Shown piece by piece: positions 36,257 through 44,557 of a stretch of 64,000 nucleotides of DNA; the stretch's first letter is position 1, and the number at the start of each line of letters is the position of its first letter. The notes beneath the pieces are model-generated. The model saw nothing but the letters and a program-made list of their open reading frames with translations. It did no database searches and was not told the DNA's origin. A program made the position numbers and the translations under genes. Source of the stretch: JANQQZ01 sp039187315 (GTDB taxonomy: Bacteria > Planctomycetota > Phycisphaerae > Phycisphaerales > UBA1924); the NCBI GenBank assembly GCA_039187315.1, contig JBCCZQ010000006.1, positions 1-64,000 of the forward strand. Reading direction: 5' to 3'.

Positions 36257-37509
36257 CCGCCGTCCTCGTCCGGGCTTCCGGCAGCCCGCATCACCCGCCG
36301 CGCCTGCTGCGCCGCGATCAGACCGTAGGCCGTGATCAGCACCGGGTTGTTCTCGAGCCAGCGGTCATCGACCACGCGCAGCGAACCATCCGGCTCCTGC
36401 ATCGCCAGCAGCTGGTCGATCAGGTCCTCGGGCCACAGCTCACGCGTCACCATGTCCTCGGTCAGGACGTCGAGCTCCGACTCGCCGGTCGCGCCGAGCG
36501 CCCTGCCGAAGACCATCAAGAAGTAGTAATACCCATCCGTGCCGATGCCCGGGTTCTCGTCGAGCCGGTAGTTCCTGGCGATCCATTCCGTGGCAGAGCG
36601 GACGCGTGGATCATCCCGCGTCAGCCCGGCATACGCGTAGCTCTTGAACCCCGCGTAGGTCATCGAGCCGTATGCCCGCAGCCGGCTCGCGCGCGTCCCG
36701 TCGCTGAGCATCTCCTCGATCGCACCCGCCTTCGACTCCCCGATGCCCAGGTCCGCAGCCTCGCCCGAGGGGCTCGTTGAGTAGATGAATCCGCCCTGCT
36801 TCGAGCCCGCGGCATACGCCATCGGGTTCACCGAGCCGTCCATCTGCGTCCGCTCGAGAAAGACAAGCGCGCGCTGCACGGCCGGATCGTCGCCGGGGAC
36901 GCCGGCATCCTCGAGCGCCTGGAGCCAGAGCGAGAGGTTGCTGTTGTCCGGCCGACCGCTCCCGCCGTAGCCGACACCGCCGTAGAACGGGTGCGCTCGA
37001 TCAACCGCGGCCACCTCGTCGCCGAGCGCATCGGGCACTCTGGCGGTTCCGCCCCACTGCAGCTCCCGAAGGAACGCTACCGCAGGCTCCACAGAAGCCT
37101 CGGCCTCGGGCAGTGACCCACGCGCGTGCGAAAGGGCCGACAAGCAGATCGCGGGGTTGTAGCTCGCGAGCACGCGGTCGTAGATCCCGCCATCGGGCTG
37201 GCGGTACCCGAGGATAAACGCCAGGGCCTGGGCGACATCGGGATCGGCCGCATCGATGTCCGGGTCGAGCAGCATGCCCGTGACGACCAGCCCCGTGATC
37301 GCAGGGAACTCCGGACCGCCAGCGTCGGGGTCGGGGTTCAGCGGCCAACCGCCGCGGTCCTGGTCGCGAACCGACCGCAGGTACTCGATCGCTCGGTCGG
37401 TGAACCGCTGCGCGCGTTCCTCAAACGGCTCGCCGTCCTGCGCCGCGGTTGCCATCGCAGCCATACCCAGCATGCAAGCCATCATCGTTCGAACAAGCCA
37501 GATCATCAT
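36253..37509 (-). CDS. Exported prenyltransferase/squalene-oxidase-repeat (terpenoid cyclase-like) protein
   Basis: 418 residues. The N-terminal signal peptide (MACMLGMAAMATAAQDGEPF) suggests export. It is followed by an alpha/alpha-barrel of squalene-cyclase-type repeats: RDQDRGGWPLNPD, YRQPDGGIYDRVLASYNPAICLSAL and EWIARNYRLDENPGIGTDGYYYF. The catalytic DxDD of class II cyclases is not seen, and the family in planctomycetes is generally of unknown function, so I do not call it a terpene synthase. ATGs at 37509 and 37506 are both possible; the first overlaps the rsmE stop by ATGA. The 3' end overlaps the M32 start. Confidence 0.78.
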   Translation of the reverse strand: MMIWLVRTMMACMLGMAAMATAAQDGEPFEERAQRFTDRAIEYLRSVRDQDRGGWPLNPDPDAGGPEFPAITGLVVTGMLLDPDIDAADPDVAQALAFILGYRQPDGGIYDRVLASYNPAICLSALSHARGSLPEAEASVEPAVAFLRELQWGGTARVPDALGDEVAAVDRAHPFYGGVGYGGSGRPDNSNLSLWLQALEDAGVPGDDPAVQRALVFLERTQMDGSVNPMAYAAGSKQGGFIYSTSPSGEAADLGIGESKAGAIEEMLSDGTRASRLRAYGSMTYAGFKSYAYAGLTRDDPRVRSATEWIARNYRLDENPGIGTDGYYYFLMVFGRALGATGESELDVLTEDMVTRELWPEDLIDQLLAMQEPDGSLRVVDDRWLENNPVLITAYGLIAAQQARRVMRAAGSPDEDGG

Positions 37510-38252
37510 GCACCTCCCGAGATGTGCGTCGCGGCGTGCTCGGCTTCCAGCACGATCGCCGCCGCCGCGACCGCAGCCGTTTCGATCCGCATCACGTGCA
37601 CACCGAAGCGCACGACCTCTGCACCACGCTTACGCACGGCCGCGAGCTCCGCGTCCGTCCACCCGCCCTCGGGGCCCACGAGCAGCGTCACCGGACGCCC
37701 GTCGCCCACCGGTTCGTACCGCTCGCCCGAGGCGTCCGCTGCGACAACCCGCGCCCCCTCGGCGCCTTCGAACACCGACGAGAGGTGCTGCCCCCGTTCG
37801 ATCCGCAGAGCCCACGCCCGGCCTGATTGCTTGAGCGCTCCAAGACTCACGCGCTCCAGACGGTCCAGCTTGCCGCCACGAGGATCCACCACCGACCGGG
37901 CGGTCACCAGCGGCCGCCACGAAGCGGCGCCGACCTGTGCGAGTTGATCGATCATGGTCTCAAGCCTCGGGCCTTTCGGCACCGCGCCGACCACCCGGAC
38001 CTCGGGGGCATGAGGTTCGACAACCGACACACTATCCACACGCACGCGGAGCGCCCAGCCATCCTTTTTGCCCAGCTTGACCACCGATTCGTGGGTGCCC
38101 GTGCCGACTCGGCCATGCCCATCGACCAGTTCGACCGGCGCACCGGGCTCCAAGCGCTTGACCCGTACAGCGTGATGGGCTTCCTCGCCGGTCACGACCA
38201 ATTCCCGACCGGCGAGATCGTCCGTCATCGGCTCGACCAACACGCGGTGCAC
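37506..38252 (-). CDS. rsmE: 16S rRNA (uracil(1498)-N(3))-methyltransferase
   Basis: A SPOUT methyltransferase that N3-methylates U1498 in the decoding region of 16S rRNA. 248 residues from GTG 38252, which is preceded at 7 bases by GGAGGT; the longer frame to 38507 is Arg-rich and unnatural. The N-terminal PUA-like domain includes GEEAHHAVRVKRLEPGAPVEL. The SPOUT knot is VTLLVGPEGGWTDAELAAV, and VMRIETAAVAAAAIV is the C-terminal SAM-binding loop, as in RsmE. It heads the three-gene overlapping operon, with its stop inside the next start (ATGA). Confidence 0.92.
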   Translation of the reverse strand: MHRVLVEPMTDDLAGRELVVTGEEAHHAVRVKRLEPGAPVELVDGHGRVGTGTHESVVKLGKKDGWALRVRVDSVSVVEPHAPEVRVVGAVPKGPRLETMIDQLAQVGAASWRPLVTARSVVDPRGGKLDRLERVSLGALKQSGRAWALRIERGQHLSSVFEGAEGARVVAADASGERYEPVGDGRPVTLLVGPEGGWTDAELAAVRKRGAEVVRFGVHVMRIETAAVAAAAIVLEAEHAATHISGGA

Positions 38253-38347
38253 CGCCACCACCTCCACGCGGGTTCCCGGAGCCGGCCTCCGACATCCCCC
38301 TTGAGTGAGGGCCCCTGGGGGCCGATGATCTGGCGGGACTACGCCGC

Positions 38348-39745
38348 ATGATCGAAGAACAGACGAGTCTAAGCGACGAGGGGCTCGAGCGGTCGGTCGA
38401 CCGCCTCGTCGAGGAGATCGATGCGGTCTCCGACGCCATCGAGCGCACCATGCGCGACGATGCCGAGCAACCCTCTCCCGAGTCAACGCTCGGCTCCGGT
38501 GCCGCACTCAGCGACGACGGCGCTCGCTTCGAGCCAGAAGCAAGCGATGAGCCAGAAGCCGTCGCAAACGAGGACAGCGACGGAACCGGAACGGACAGCC
38601 CAGCGGCTGCACGGAGCGAACAAGAGCCGGAGCCACAGACGCAGCCAGACTCGCAGCAACCAGCAGACCCGGTGTCCGAGCAAGCCTCTGCTCCAGAGCC
38701 AGACCCAGACCCAGACCCAGACCCAGAGCCAGAGCCAGACTCACAACCTGAGTCAGAACCTGAGTCGAGCAACGAGCCGGAGCAAGAGGAGCAACCCCAG
38801 CCTCAGCCAGAGTCTGCCGAGACAGACGAGCCCGCGTCACCCGCAACCGTCGAAGCCGAACTGGATCAACAGGCACTCGATGCGGCTGCGACAGAGCACC
38901 AGGCACCTGAAGACGAGACCGAACCGGCTACTGAACATCACGCTGAAACCGTACCCGAATCCGAAACGACATCTGACCAGAACTTCGCTGTGCCAAGCAC
39001 CGTCGAGGATCTCGACGCCGAACTGGCGGATCTAGCGGACGATCTGCTCGAGGGCGACTTCGACGACGTCGACGACGTGATGAACGGCGTTGATTCGACC
39101 GCACGAACCCCCGAGACCGACTCGATCGACCTGACCGAAGAAGATGCTTCGGGCGCAGCTGATGGTGACGCGCCCGGCTCGGACGATCTGGACGACCCAA
39201 GTGCATCCGATGATCCAGCTGCCGTCAGCGGAGCCGACAACGAATCAGCCCCCAGCGAGCCCGAGGCGACCGCGTCGTCCGAGGACGGTGAGCAGGGCTC
39301 CAGCACGGAATCGGCTCAGAGCGGAGCAGACGAGACCGGCCCTGCGACCGACACGGTGAACGCCCCTGCCGTGGGACCGGACAGCGACACCGACGCGGCC
39401 AGTGAGCCCGGAGCACCCACCGAGAGTCCCGCAGCCGCTCAGGCCCGGACCGAGTCCTCAACCAAGAGCCGAAAACCGGCCCTAGCCGCAGCCGCTTCAC
39501 GGGGCGCAGCCGCTGCGGAGCGCATCGCCCTGCGACTCAGCCGCCCGCTCGACAGCAAGCCCGATTACACCAGGGACATCGTCGGCTGGTTCGCGGCGGT
39601 CACCCTCTTCAACGCCGCAGCCGTCTGGGTGTTCTGGTTGACGGTTGGCGGCAGCACTCCCTCCGCCGACGTAGCCGATGCCGCGGGAGTGCAGACCTCG
39701 GAAGCGATCGAGCCGGACAAAGCGGAAGCGGATCCAGCCGAGTAG
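38348..39745 (+). CDS. Acidic Pro/Glu-rich membrane protein with internal hexanucleotide repeat
   Basis: 465 residues. The N-terminal 40 residues form a charged helix (LERSVDRLVEEIDAVSDAIE). Residues about 45-375 are extremely acidic and low-complexity, rich in E, D, P, S and A, with alternating P-D and P-E dipeptides. One transmembrane helix near the C-terminus (IVGWFAAVTLFNAAAVWVFWL) precedes a short tail. The long acidic stretch would be extended and disordered. The frame is convincing because third positions are GC-rich, but no ribosome binding site is clear. It ends 3 bp before the convergent gluzincin gene. Function unknown; a spacer or ion-binding role is only a guess. Confidence 0.65.
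   Translation: MIEEQTSLSDEGLERSVDRLVEEIDAVSDAIERTMRDDAEQPSPESTLGSGAALSDDGARFEPEASDEPEAVANEDSDGTGTDSPAAARSEQEPEPQTQPDSQQPADPVSEQASAPEPDPDPDPDPEPEPDSQPESEPESSNEPEQEEQPQPQPESAETDEPASPATVEAELDQQALDAAATEHQAPEDETEPATEHHAETVPESETTSDQNFAVPSTVEDLDAELADLADDLLEGDFDDVDDVMNGVDSTARTPETDSIDLTEEDASGAADGDAPGSDDLDDPSASDDPAAVSGADNESAPSEPEATASSEDGEQGSSTESAQSGADETGPATDTVNAPAVGPDSDTDAASEPGAPTESPAAAQARTESSTKSRKPALAAAASRGAAAAERIALRLSRPLDSKPDYTRDIVGWFAAVTLFNAAAVWVFWLTVGGSTPSADVADAAGVQTSEAIEPDKAEADPAE
38694..38741 (+). repeat. Eight tandem hexanucleotides (CAGACC/CAGAGC)
   Basis: Eight consecutive 6-bp units differ at only one or two positions: CAGAGC, four CAGACC, two CAGAGC, then CAGACT. They encode alternating Pro-Asp and Pro-Glu inside the acidic membrane protein. 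Changes in copy number would keep the frame and alter only the length of the acidic arm. Confidence 0.8.
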
Positions 39746-39748
39746 CGA

Positions 39749-40927
39749 TCAGTCAACGCCCGGGCGTTGCCCCTGGACATCGCTGGTGATCGAGGCGCGC
39801 CACGCATTGTCGAGGTCCTGAAACGATTCGCCGAGGACATCGCTCGACGCCTCCTCAAGCGTGCTGCCGTTCATCATCGCACGAAGCCACTCGTTGCGCT
39901 TCGTCCGCCCGAACCGCTCGGAAAGGTACGCGACCATGTGCTCACCCATCGTGTACACGTAGCGGTAGTCCGCAGGGTCCGTCTCGTAGAAGTTGGTGAT
40001 GCGATCGAACGCGATCAACTTGCCGTTGGCGTGCCAGTGCTCGACCATCCGCCGCGTGCGTGACCAGTCGCGACTGAAACGGGCCGCGGCGAGCTCAGCG
40101 GTGCCCTCAAGTACCCACCAGGGCACGGCGTGCGCGAACTCGACCTGGGCCGCGATCTCGGGTGGGCCCATCGCAAACGAGAGCGCATGGCCGTACTCGT
40201 GCGCCAGCACCGTCTTGAGATACCCGGGCCCGAAGTCGCCCGCGACCAGCTTGATCGACTCGCCCGGCTCGTTCCATCCTCCGAGCGGCTCGGCGTAAGA
40301 CGGGTAGATCGACAGCTGCAGCTCGCTCATGTCCGCGTAGAGCTTGACGACCTGCGGATGATCCAGTCGCATCTCGAAGCCCGTCTCAACGTGCGCCTTT
40401 ACCTCGGGCCAAAAATCGACCGCTGCTTCCGCCTGCGAGCGGAGCCCGTCGGTGTACAGCACACGCAGGCCTTCGGCGTCAAGCTCGTTCCAGGCTCGCC
40501 CGCCGAAGCCCCAGCCCCCGCCACCGTCGGGCACGAACCGCGCCGGCAGCTCGATCGTCCTGTCGGGGGCCTCCCAGTTGGGCGTATTCCACGTGATCCG
40601 GAGATCGGCCGTGGCGGTGCCGTCGGCTGCCAACTCAGGCTCGGTCAGCAGCTCGTAGACCAGCACATCGGGCGCGATCCGGCCGATGTCCTTCGCCCAA
40701 GCGATCTGCTCGGTACGGAACTCGGGCTCATCGATCGCGACATGTTCGAGGTACGCCTGGCCGTCACCCGCGGTCGCGGCCTCAGCCATGGCGGAAAGCG
40801 AGCGTTCGATCCCGGCCGCAGCCGTCTCGGTCGTGGCCTGCGCCCATGTGCTCGGGCTGAGCAGCGCGGCGCCCAAAGCGGCACTGAACGCAAGCGTCTG
40901 TCCAAAAGCGGGAAGCGTGGTCAGCAT
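39749..40927 (-). CDS. Exported gluzincin-type metallopeptidase-like protein
   Basis: About 392 residues from ATG 40927 (40945 is the alternative). A signal peptide (FSAALGAALLSPSTWAQA) is followed by a region of unknown fold, then a gluzincin core: HEYGH in TVLAHEYGHALSFAMG and, 34 residues after, WVLEGTAELAAARF, whose Glu fits the third zinc ligand. This is the 'peptidase MA-like' pattern related to M1 and M61. The C-terminal MVAYLSERFGRTKRNEWLRAMMNGSTLEEAS is typical of that family. It is probably periplasmic; substrate unknown. It starts 33 bp after the beta-barrel gene on the same strand. Confidence 0.75.
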   Translation of the reverse strand: MLTTLPAFGQTLAFSAALGAALLSPSTWAQATTETAAAGIERSLSAMAEAATAGDGQAYLEHVAIDEPEFRTEQIAWAKDIGRIAPDVLVYELLTEPELAADGTATADLRITWNTPNWEAPDRTIELPARFVPDGGGGWGFGGRAWNELDAEGLRVLYTDGLRSQAEAAVDFWPEVKAHVETGFEMRLDHPQVVKLYADMSELQLSIYPSYAEPLGGWNEPGESIKLVAGDFGPGYLKTVLAHEYGHALSFAMGPPEIAAQVEFAHAVPWWVLEGTAELAAARFSRDWSRTRRMVEHWHANGKLIAFDRITNFYETDPADYRYVYTMGEHMVAYLSERFGRTKRNEWLRAMMNGSTLEEASSDVLGESFQDLDNAWRASITSDVQGQRPGVD

Positions 40928-40959
40928 ACCGGAGTGTACCGGCACACCTGCCCTTGGCT

Positions 40960-41934
40960 TCAGAACGCCAACTCGACCGAACCGCCTATGCCCGTCAGAT
41001 CCTCGCCCAGCACAACGACAGCATTCAATGCGAGCCGCGAGCCGAGGTTCAGATCGTCGTTCAGCCCCACGCCGCCAGACAACTGCACGTAGTGATCAGA
41101 TCCGAACGCATCACCCTCAGCAAAGACGGTGTAGGCCAGCCCGGCCTGCCAGCCCAGCGTACCGCCCAACACTTTGGTTTCGGTGCCGCCTGTGACGTCG
41201 GCACCAAGGGTAAAGAACTGCAGCGTGCCGCTGAAGTCCTGCGCGGGGTCGTCCTCGCCGACTGTCTCGACCAGCCGCACGTCGTACCGTCCGAGCAGCC
41301 GAAGTTCGAGACCCTCGTCCAGCTCCGTGACGTACTCGGCCCGTCCGACGAAGCCCAATGACAGCGCCCCCGCCTCCCAGTTGAACGCGATGCCGTCGGC
41401 GACCGCGGTAGCGACAACCGTGCCCGGACCGGCGTAGTCCGCGTCGCTCTCGACCAGCGAGCCACCGACGTTCATCATCGGCGTGAGCGTCAGCCCCTCA
41501 GCGGTCTCGAACGCGGGGCCCACGCCAACCTGCGCGGTCAGCGTGCGGAACTCGTAGTCCACTGAGGCCTCGGAGCCCGGTGCGAGCCCGAAGAACAGGT
41601 CTTCCAGATCCCCTTCGGAACGCGCGTAGCTCGCCGATCCTTCGACCAGCAGACCGGGCGCGTCTTCACCGAAGAGGCGGAAGGTCCTGGAAGCCTGGAG
41701 TGCGAGCAGTACGATCTCTGTGCTGTCGCTGTCGTCAAGGTCGTACGCGGTCACGCCGAATTCAACGCCCTCTCGGACCGTCACCAGCCCGGCGATCGAC
41801 TGCGCAAAGTCGACGCTCCGCTCACCCCGGCTGAACGCGGCCTCGATATCGCCAACGCCGGGCTGCGCGGCGGCAATGCCCGACACGATGGCTGCTGAAG
41901 ATACAATCAGCGATCTGGCAATGGGTGTCAGCAT
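40960..41934 (-). CDS. Predicted outer-membrane beta-barrel protein
   Basis: 324 residues from ATG 41934, which has GGAGG 5 bases before it. A signal peptide ends GIAAAQ. The remainder alternates polar and hydrophobic residues in beta strands with acidic turns (GLELRLLGRYDVRLVETVGED, then GTLQFFTLGADVTGG) and ends in Phe (GGSVELAF), the terminal aromatic signal used by the BAM machinery. No specific family is recognised. Its neighbours, an LRR protein before and a gluzincin after, do not indicate a substrate. Confidence 0.65.
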   Translation of the reverse strand: MLTPIARSLIVSSAAIVSGIAAAQPGVGDIEAAFSRGERSVDFAQSIAGLVTVREGVEFGVTAYDLDDSDSTEIVLLALQASRTFRLFGEDAPGLLVEGSASYARSEGDLEDLFFGLAPGSEASVDYEFRTLTAQVGVGPAFETAEGLTLTPMMNVGGSLVESDADYAGPGTVVATAVADGIAFNWEAGALSLGFVGRAEYVTELDEGLELRLLGRYDVRLVETVGEDDPAQDFSGTLQFFTLGADVTGGTETKVLGGTLGWQAGLAYTVFAEGDAFGSDHYVQLSGGVGLNDDLNLGSRLALNAVVVLGEDLTGIGGSVELAF

Positions 41935-42001
41935 GAACCCTCCGCTCTCAACCTGCATATGCAAAATCCGGGCTCTCGCCCAGCAACTGTACCTGGTCTG
42001 C

Positions 42002-42982
42002 TCAAAGACCGTCGGACCGGTCGCCTAGCCACGGGATTGGTTCGAATCCGTGGTTGCTGCACCCTGCCGCCCGCAGGATCTCGGCCCGCGCCTTGATGCC
42101 GAGTCCGACAACGATCAACGACTGGAGCGCGGGCATCGCGGCCAGGCATCGGTACGCCTCCGGCGACCTGAACGGGAGCGACTCGAGCAACAGCATCCGG
42201 ATGCTTTGCGAATCCGCGATCGACTCGAGCGACTCCAGCCGCTTCATTCGTACGATGGCCACACGGTCCAGCGAAGCCAGCGGTCGCAGCGACGGAAGCC
42301 GCTCGACCGCGCTCAGCCAGTAGAGGCTCAGGTGCTTCAGCTTGCCAAGGTGTTGGATCCAGTCGAGGTCTGTGAGGTTTCGGTTACCGCCGATCTCAAG
42401 CGTTTCAACATCCTTGAGCGTCCCGACCGGCGACAGGTCGTGCAACGATCCGAAGCCGACACTCAGCTGGCGTAGATCGGCCAGCCTGCTCAGGGGCGTT
42501 GCGTCCTCGAGACGGAGCGAACGAACTCGGAGCGACTCGAGCTTTGTGAGGCCTTCCACGACCTCAAAGCTCTTGCTGTGGCCCTCGATCGACAGTGCCC
42601 GCAGGTTAGGGAGCGACTCCAGGCAGCGAATCGAGTGCGAACGCCTGTAGGTACGTGCGAGCGACAAAACTCTCAATGATCCGCCAAGCTGTGCGATCGG
42701 ATCAAATGACTCGACACCGAGCATGATGACTCCGAGCGTCTGTATCCCGGTGAAGTGTTTTAGGAAGGACAAGTTGGAGTGTTCTTCGTAGTCGATCAGC
42801 CGGAGCCCGACGCCGGGCAGTTCCTTCATCGTGGAAGCGAGCTTGCGATACTCTCGGCCGGAGAGCTTCCCGTTGACGACAACCGTTCGCGACGACGGTG
42901 AGAGTTTCTTGCACGCCGACGACACCGAGCCGTGCCCAGCGACCACAAGTCCCTCGAAAGGGCTTTCATCGCCGCCAGCCAT
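42002..42982 (-). CDS. Leucine-rich-repeat protein
   Basis: 326 residues. From about residue 60 there are some ten irregular LRR units of the LxxLxxLxLxxxxL type, for example LPNLRALSIEGHSKSFEVVE, LTKLESLRVRSLRLEDATPL and LKDVETLEIGGNRNLTDLDW. No signal peptide or anchor is visible, so it is probably cytoplasmic. Its ATG follows the asnS stop directly (TGA then ATG), implying coupled translation. Third-position GC is visibly lower than in asnS. Function unknown; a protein-binding role is inferred from the repeat. Confidence 0.75.
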   Translation of the reverse strand: MAGGDESPFEGLVVAGHGSVSSACKKLSPSSRTVVVNGKLSGREYRKLASTMKELPGVGLRLIDYEEHSNLSFLKHFTGIQTLGVIMLGVESFDPIAQLGGSLRVLSLARTYRRSHSIRCLESLPNLRALSIEGHSKSFEVVEGLTKLESLRVRSLRLEDATPLSRLADLRQLSVGFGSLHDLSPVGTLKDVETLEIGGNRNLTDLDWIQHLGKLKHLSLYWLSAVERLPSLRPLASLDRVAIVRMKRLESLESIADSQSIRMLLLESLPFRSPEAYRCLAAMPALQSLIVVGLGIKARAEILRAAGCSNHGFEPIPWLGDRSDGL

Positions 42983-44377
42983 TCAGAACTCGGCCTGTTT
43001 CGGCGCACGCGGGAAGGGGATGACGTCGCGGATGTTGCCCATCCCCGTCGCGAACTGGATCAGCCGCTCGAAGCCCATACCGAAGCCGGCGTGCGGCACG
43101 GTGCCGTACCGCCGCAGATCCCGGTACCACCAGTAGTCGTCGCGGTTCAGCCCCATCTCGTCGATGCGGCTATCGAGCACGTCGAGCCGCTCCTCTCGCT
43201 GCGAGCCGCCGATGATCTCGCCGATGCCCGGTACAAGCACATCCATCGCGGCCACGGTCCTGCCATCATCGTTCAGGCGCATATAGAACGCCTTGATGTC
43301 CTTCGGATAATCTGTGACGATCAGCGGCTGCTTGAAGTGCTCCTCGGTCAGGTAACGCTCATGCTCGGACTGCATGTCCGCGCCCCAGGAGACCGGGTAT
43401 TCGAAGTCCTTGCCTGCCCGCTCGAGGATCTCGATCGCCTCCGTGTAAGGCAGCCTGCGGAAATCGCTCTCGACGATGTGGCGCAGGTTGTCGATCAGCC
43501 CCGGCTGGATCCGCTGGTCGAAGAACGCCATGTCGTCCACGCGGGCCGTCAGCAGGTCCTCGAACAGGAACCTGAGCATGTCCTCGGCGAGCTGCGCATT
43601 GTCCGCGAGATCGCCGAACGCGATCTCCGGCTCGATCATCCAGAATTCGGCCAGATGACGGCTCGTGTTGCTGTTCTCGGCGCGGAACGTTGGGCCGAAC
43701 GTATAGACCCGGCTGAGCGCGCAGCACGACGTCTCGACGTTCAACTGCCCGGAGACCGTCAGGTGCGCTTCGCGGCCGAAGAAATCCTGGCTGTAGTCGA
43801 CGGCATCTCCCTCGCCGCGCGGCGGGTTGATCGCGTCGAGTGTGCTGACGCGGAACATGTCTCCGGCGCCTTCGGCGTCGTTGGCCGTGATAATCGGGGT
43901 GTGCACGTAATAGAACCCGCGTTCGTCGAAGAACCGGTGGATGCCCATGGCCAGCCTGTGCCGAACACGGGCGACGGCGCCGAACGTGTTGGTGCGCACA
44001 CGCAGGTGCGCGACCTCGCGCAGGTACTCGAACGTGTGCCGCTTCGCGCTCGCCGGGTAGGTGTCCGGGTCATCGACCCAGCCGACAACGCGGACCTCGC
44101 CGGCCTTGACCTCGACCGACTGTCCCTTGCCCCTGCTCTCGACAAGCTCGCCCTCAATCTCGATCGAGCAGCCGGTGGTCAGCTTCTGGACCTCAGCCTC
44201 GTAGTTGGGCAGGTCCGCCGGCGCAACGACCTGGATCGCGTCAAAGCAGGTGCCGTCATGCAGGTTGATGAAGCTCAGCCCCGCCTTGGAGTCCCGGCGG
44301 GTCCGCACCCAGCCCTTGACCGTCACCCGCTCGCCGGGCTGCATCCCGAGCGCCTCGACTACCCGCACCCACGCCAT
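42983..44377 (-). CDS. asnS: Asparagine--tRNA ligase
   Basis: A class IIb synthetase that charges tRNA-Asn. 464 residues, with ATG 44377 fixed by GGAGGT 6 bases upstream. The N-terminal OB fold is VTVKGWVRTRRDSKAGLSFINLHDG. Motif 2 is FRAENSNTSRHLAEFWMIEPE, and motif 3 is GFGMGFERLIQFATGMGNIRDVIPFPR. The SRHLAEFWMIEPE sequence and the IIxAND-type specificity loop separate AsnRS from AspRS. It is divergent from the SPFH gene and directly followed by the LRR gene. With glnS it indicates direct routes to both amide aminoacyl-tRNAs. Confidence 0.96.
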   Translation of the reverse strand: MAWVRVVEALGMQPGERVTVKGWVRTRRDSKAGLSFINLHDGTCFDAIQVVAPADLPNYEAEVQKLTTGCSIEIEGELVESRGKGQSVEVKAGEVRVVGWVDDPDTYPASAKRHTFEYLREVAHLRVRTNTFGAVARVRHRLAMGIHRFFDERGFYYVHTPIITANDAEGAGDMFRVSTLDAINPPRGEGDAVDYSQDFFGREAHLTVSGQLNVETSCCALSRVYTFGPTFRAENSNTSRHLAEFWMIEPEIAFGDLADNAQLAEDMLRFLFEDLLTARVDDMAFFDQRIQPGLIDNLRHIVESDFRRLPYTEAIEILERAGKDFEYPVSWGADMQSEHERYLTEEHFKQPLIVTDYPKDIKAFYMRLNDDGRTVAAMDVLVPGIGEIIGGSQREERLDVLDSRIDEMGLNRDDYWWYRDLRRYGTVPHAGFGMGFERLIQFATGMGNIRDVIPFPRAPKQAEF

Positions 44378-44557
44378 CGGCCGACCTCCAACATCTAGCA
44401 CACCCCACCCGGTGAGGAAAGCGATGGTAGGACCCGCAGGATCGCCCGCCGATATCCCGCATTCGGCCGCAACGGCGACTGCTCAAGTCCTAAAAAGAAC
44501 TGTGCAAACCGTGGCTACGCCAGCTTTCGGCGGCCGCAACGACTAGGGGACTCCGCC

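Noticed and set aside
36253..37509. Terpene (squalene-hopene) cyclase
   Set aside because: The repeats match the fold, but the DxDD catalytic motif is absent and the protein is short and exported, so a hopanoid enzyme is not supported.
42039..42049. GGTTCGAATCC, the typical tRNA T-loop sequence
   Set aside because: It lies inside the LRR gene near its 3' end. No acceptor stem, anticodon arm or CCA end could be assembled around it.
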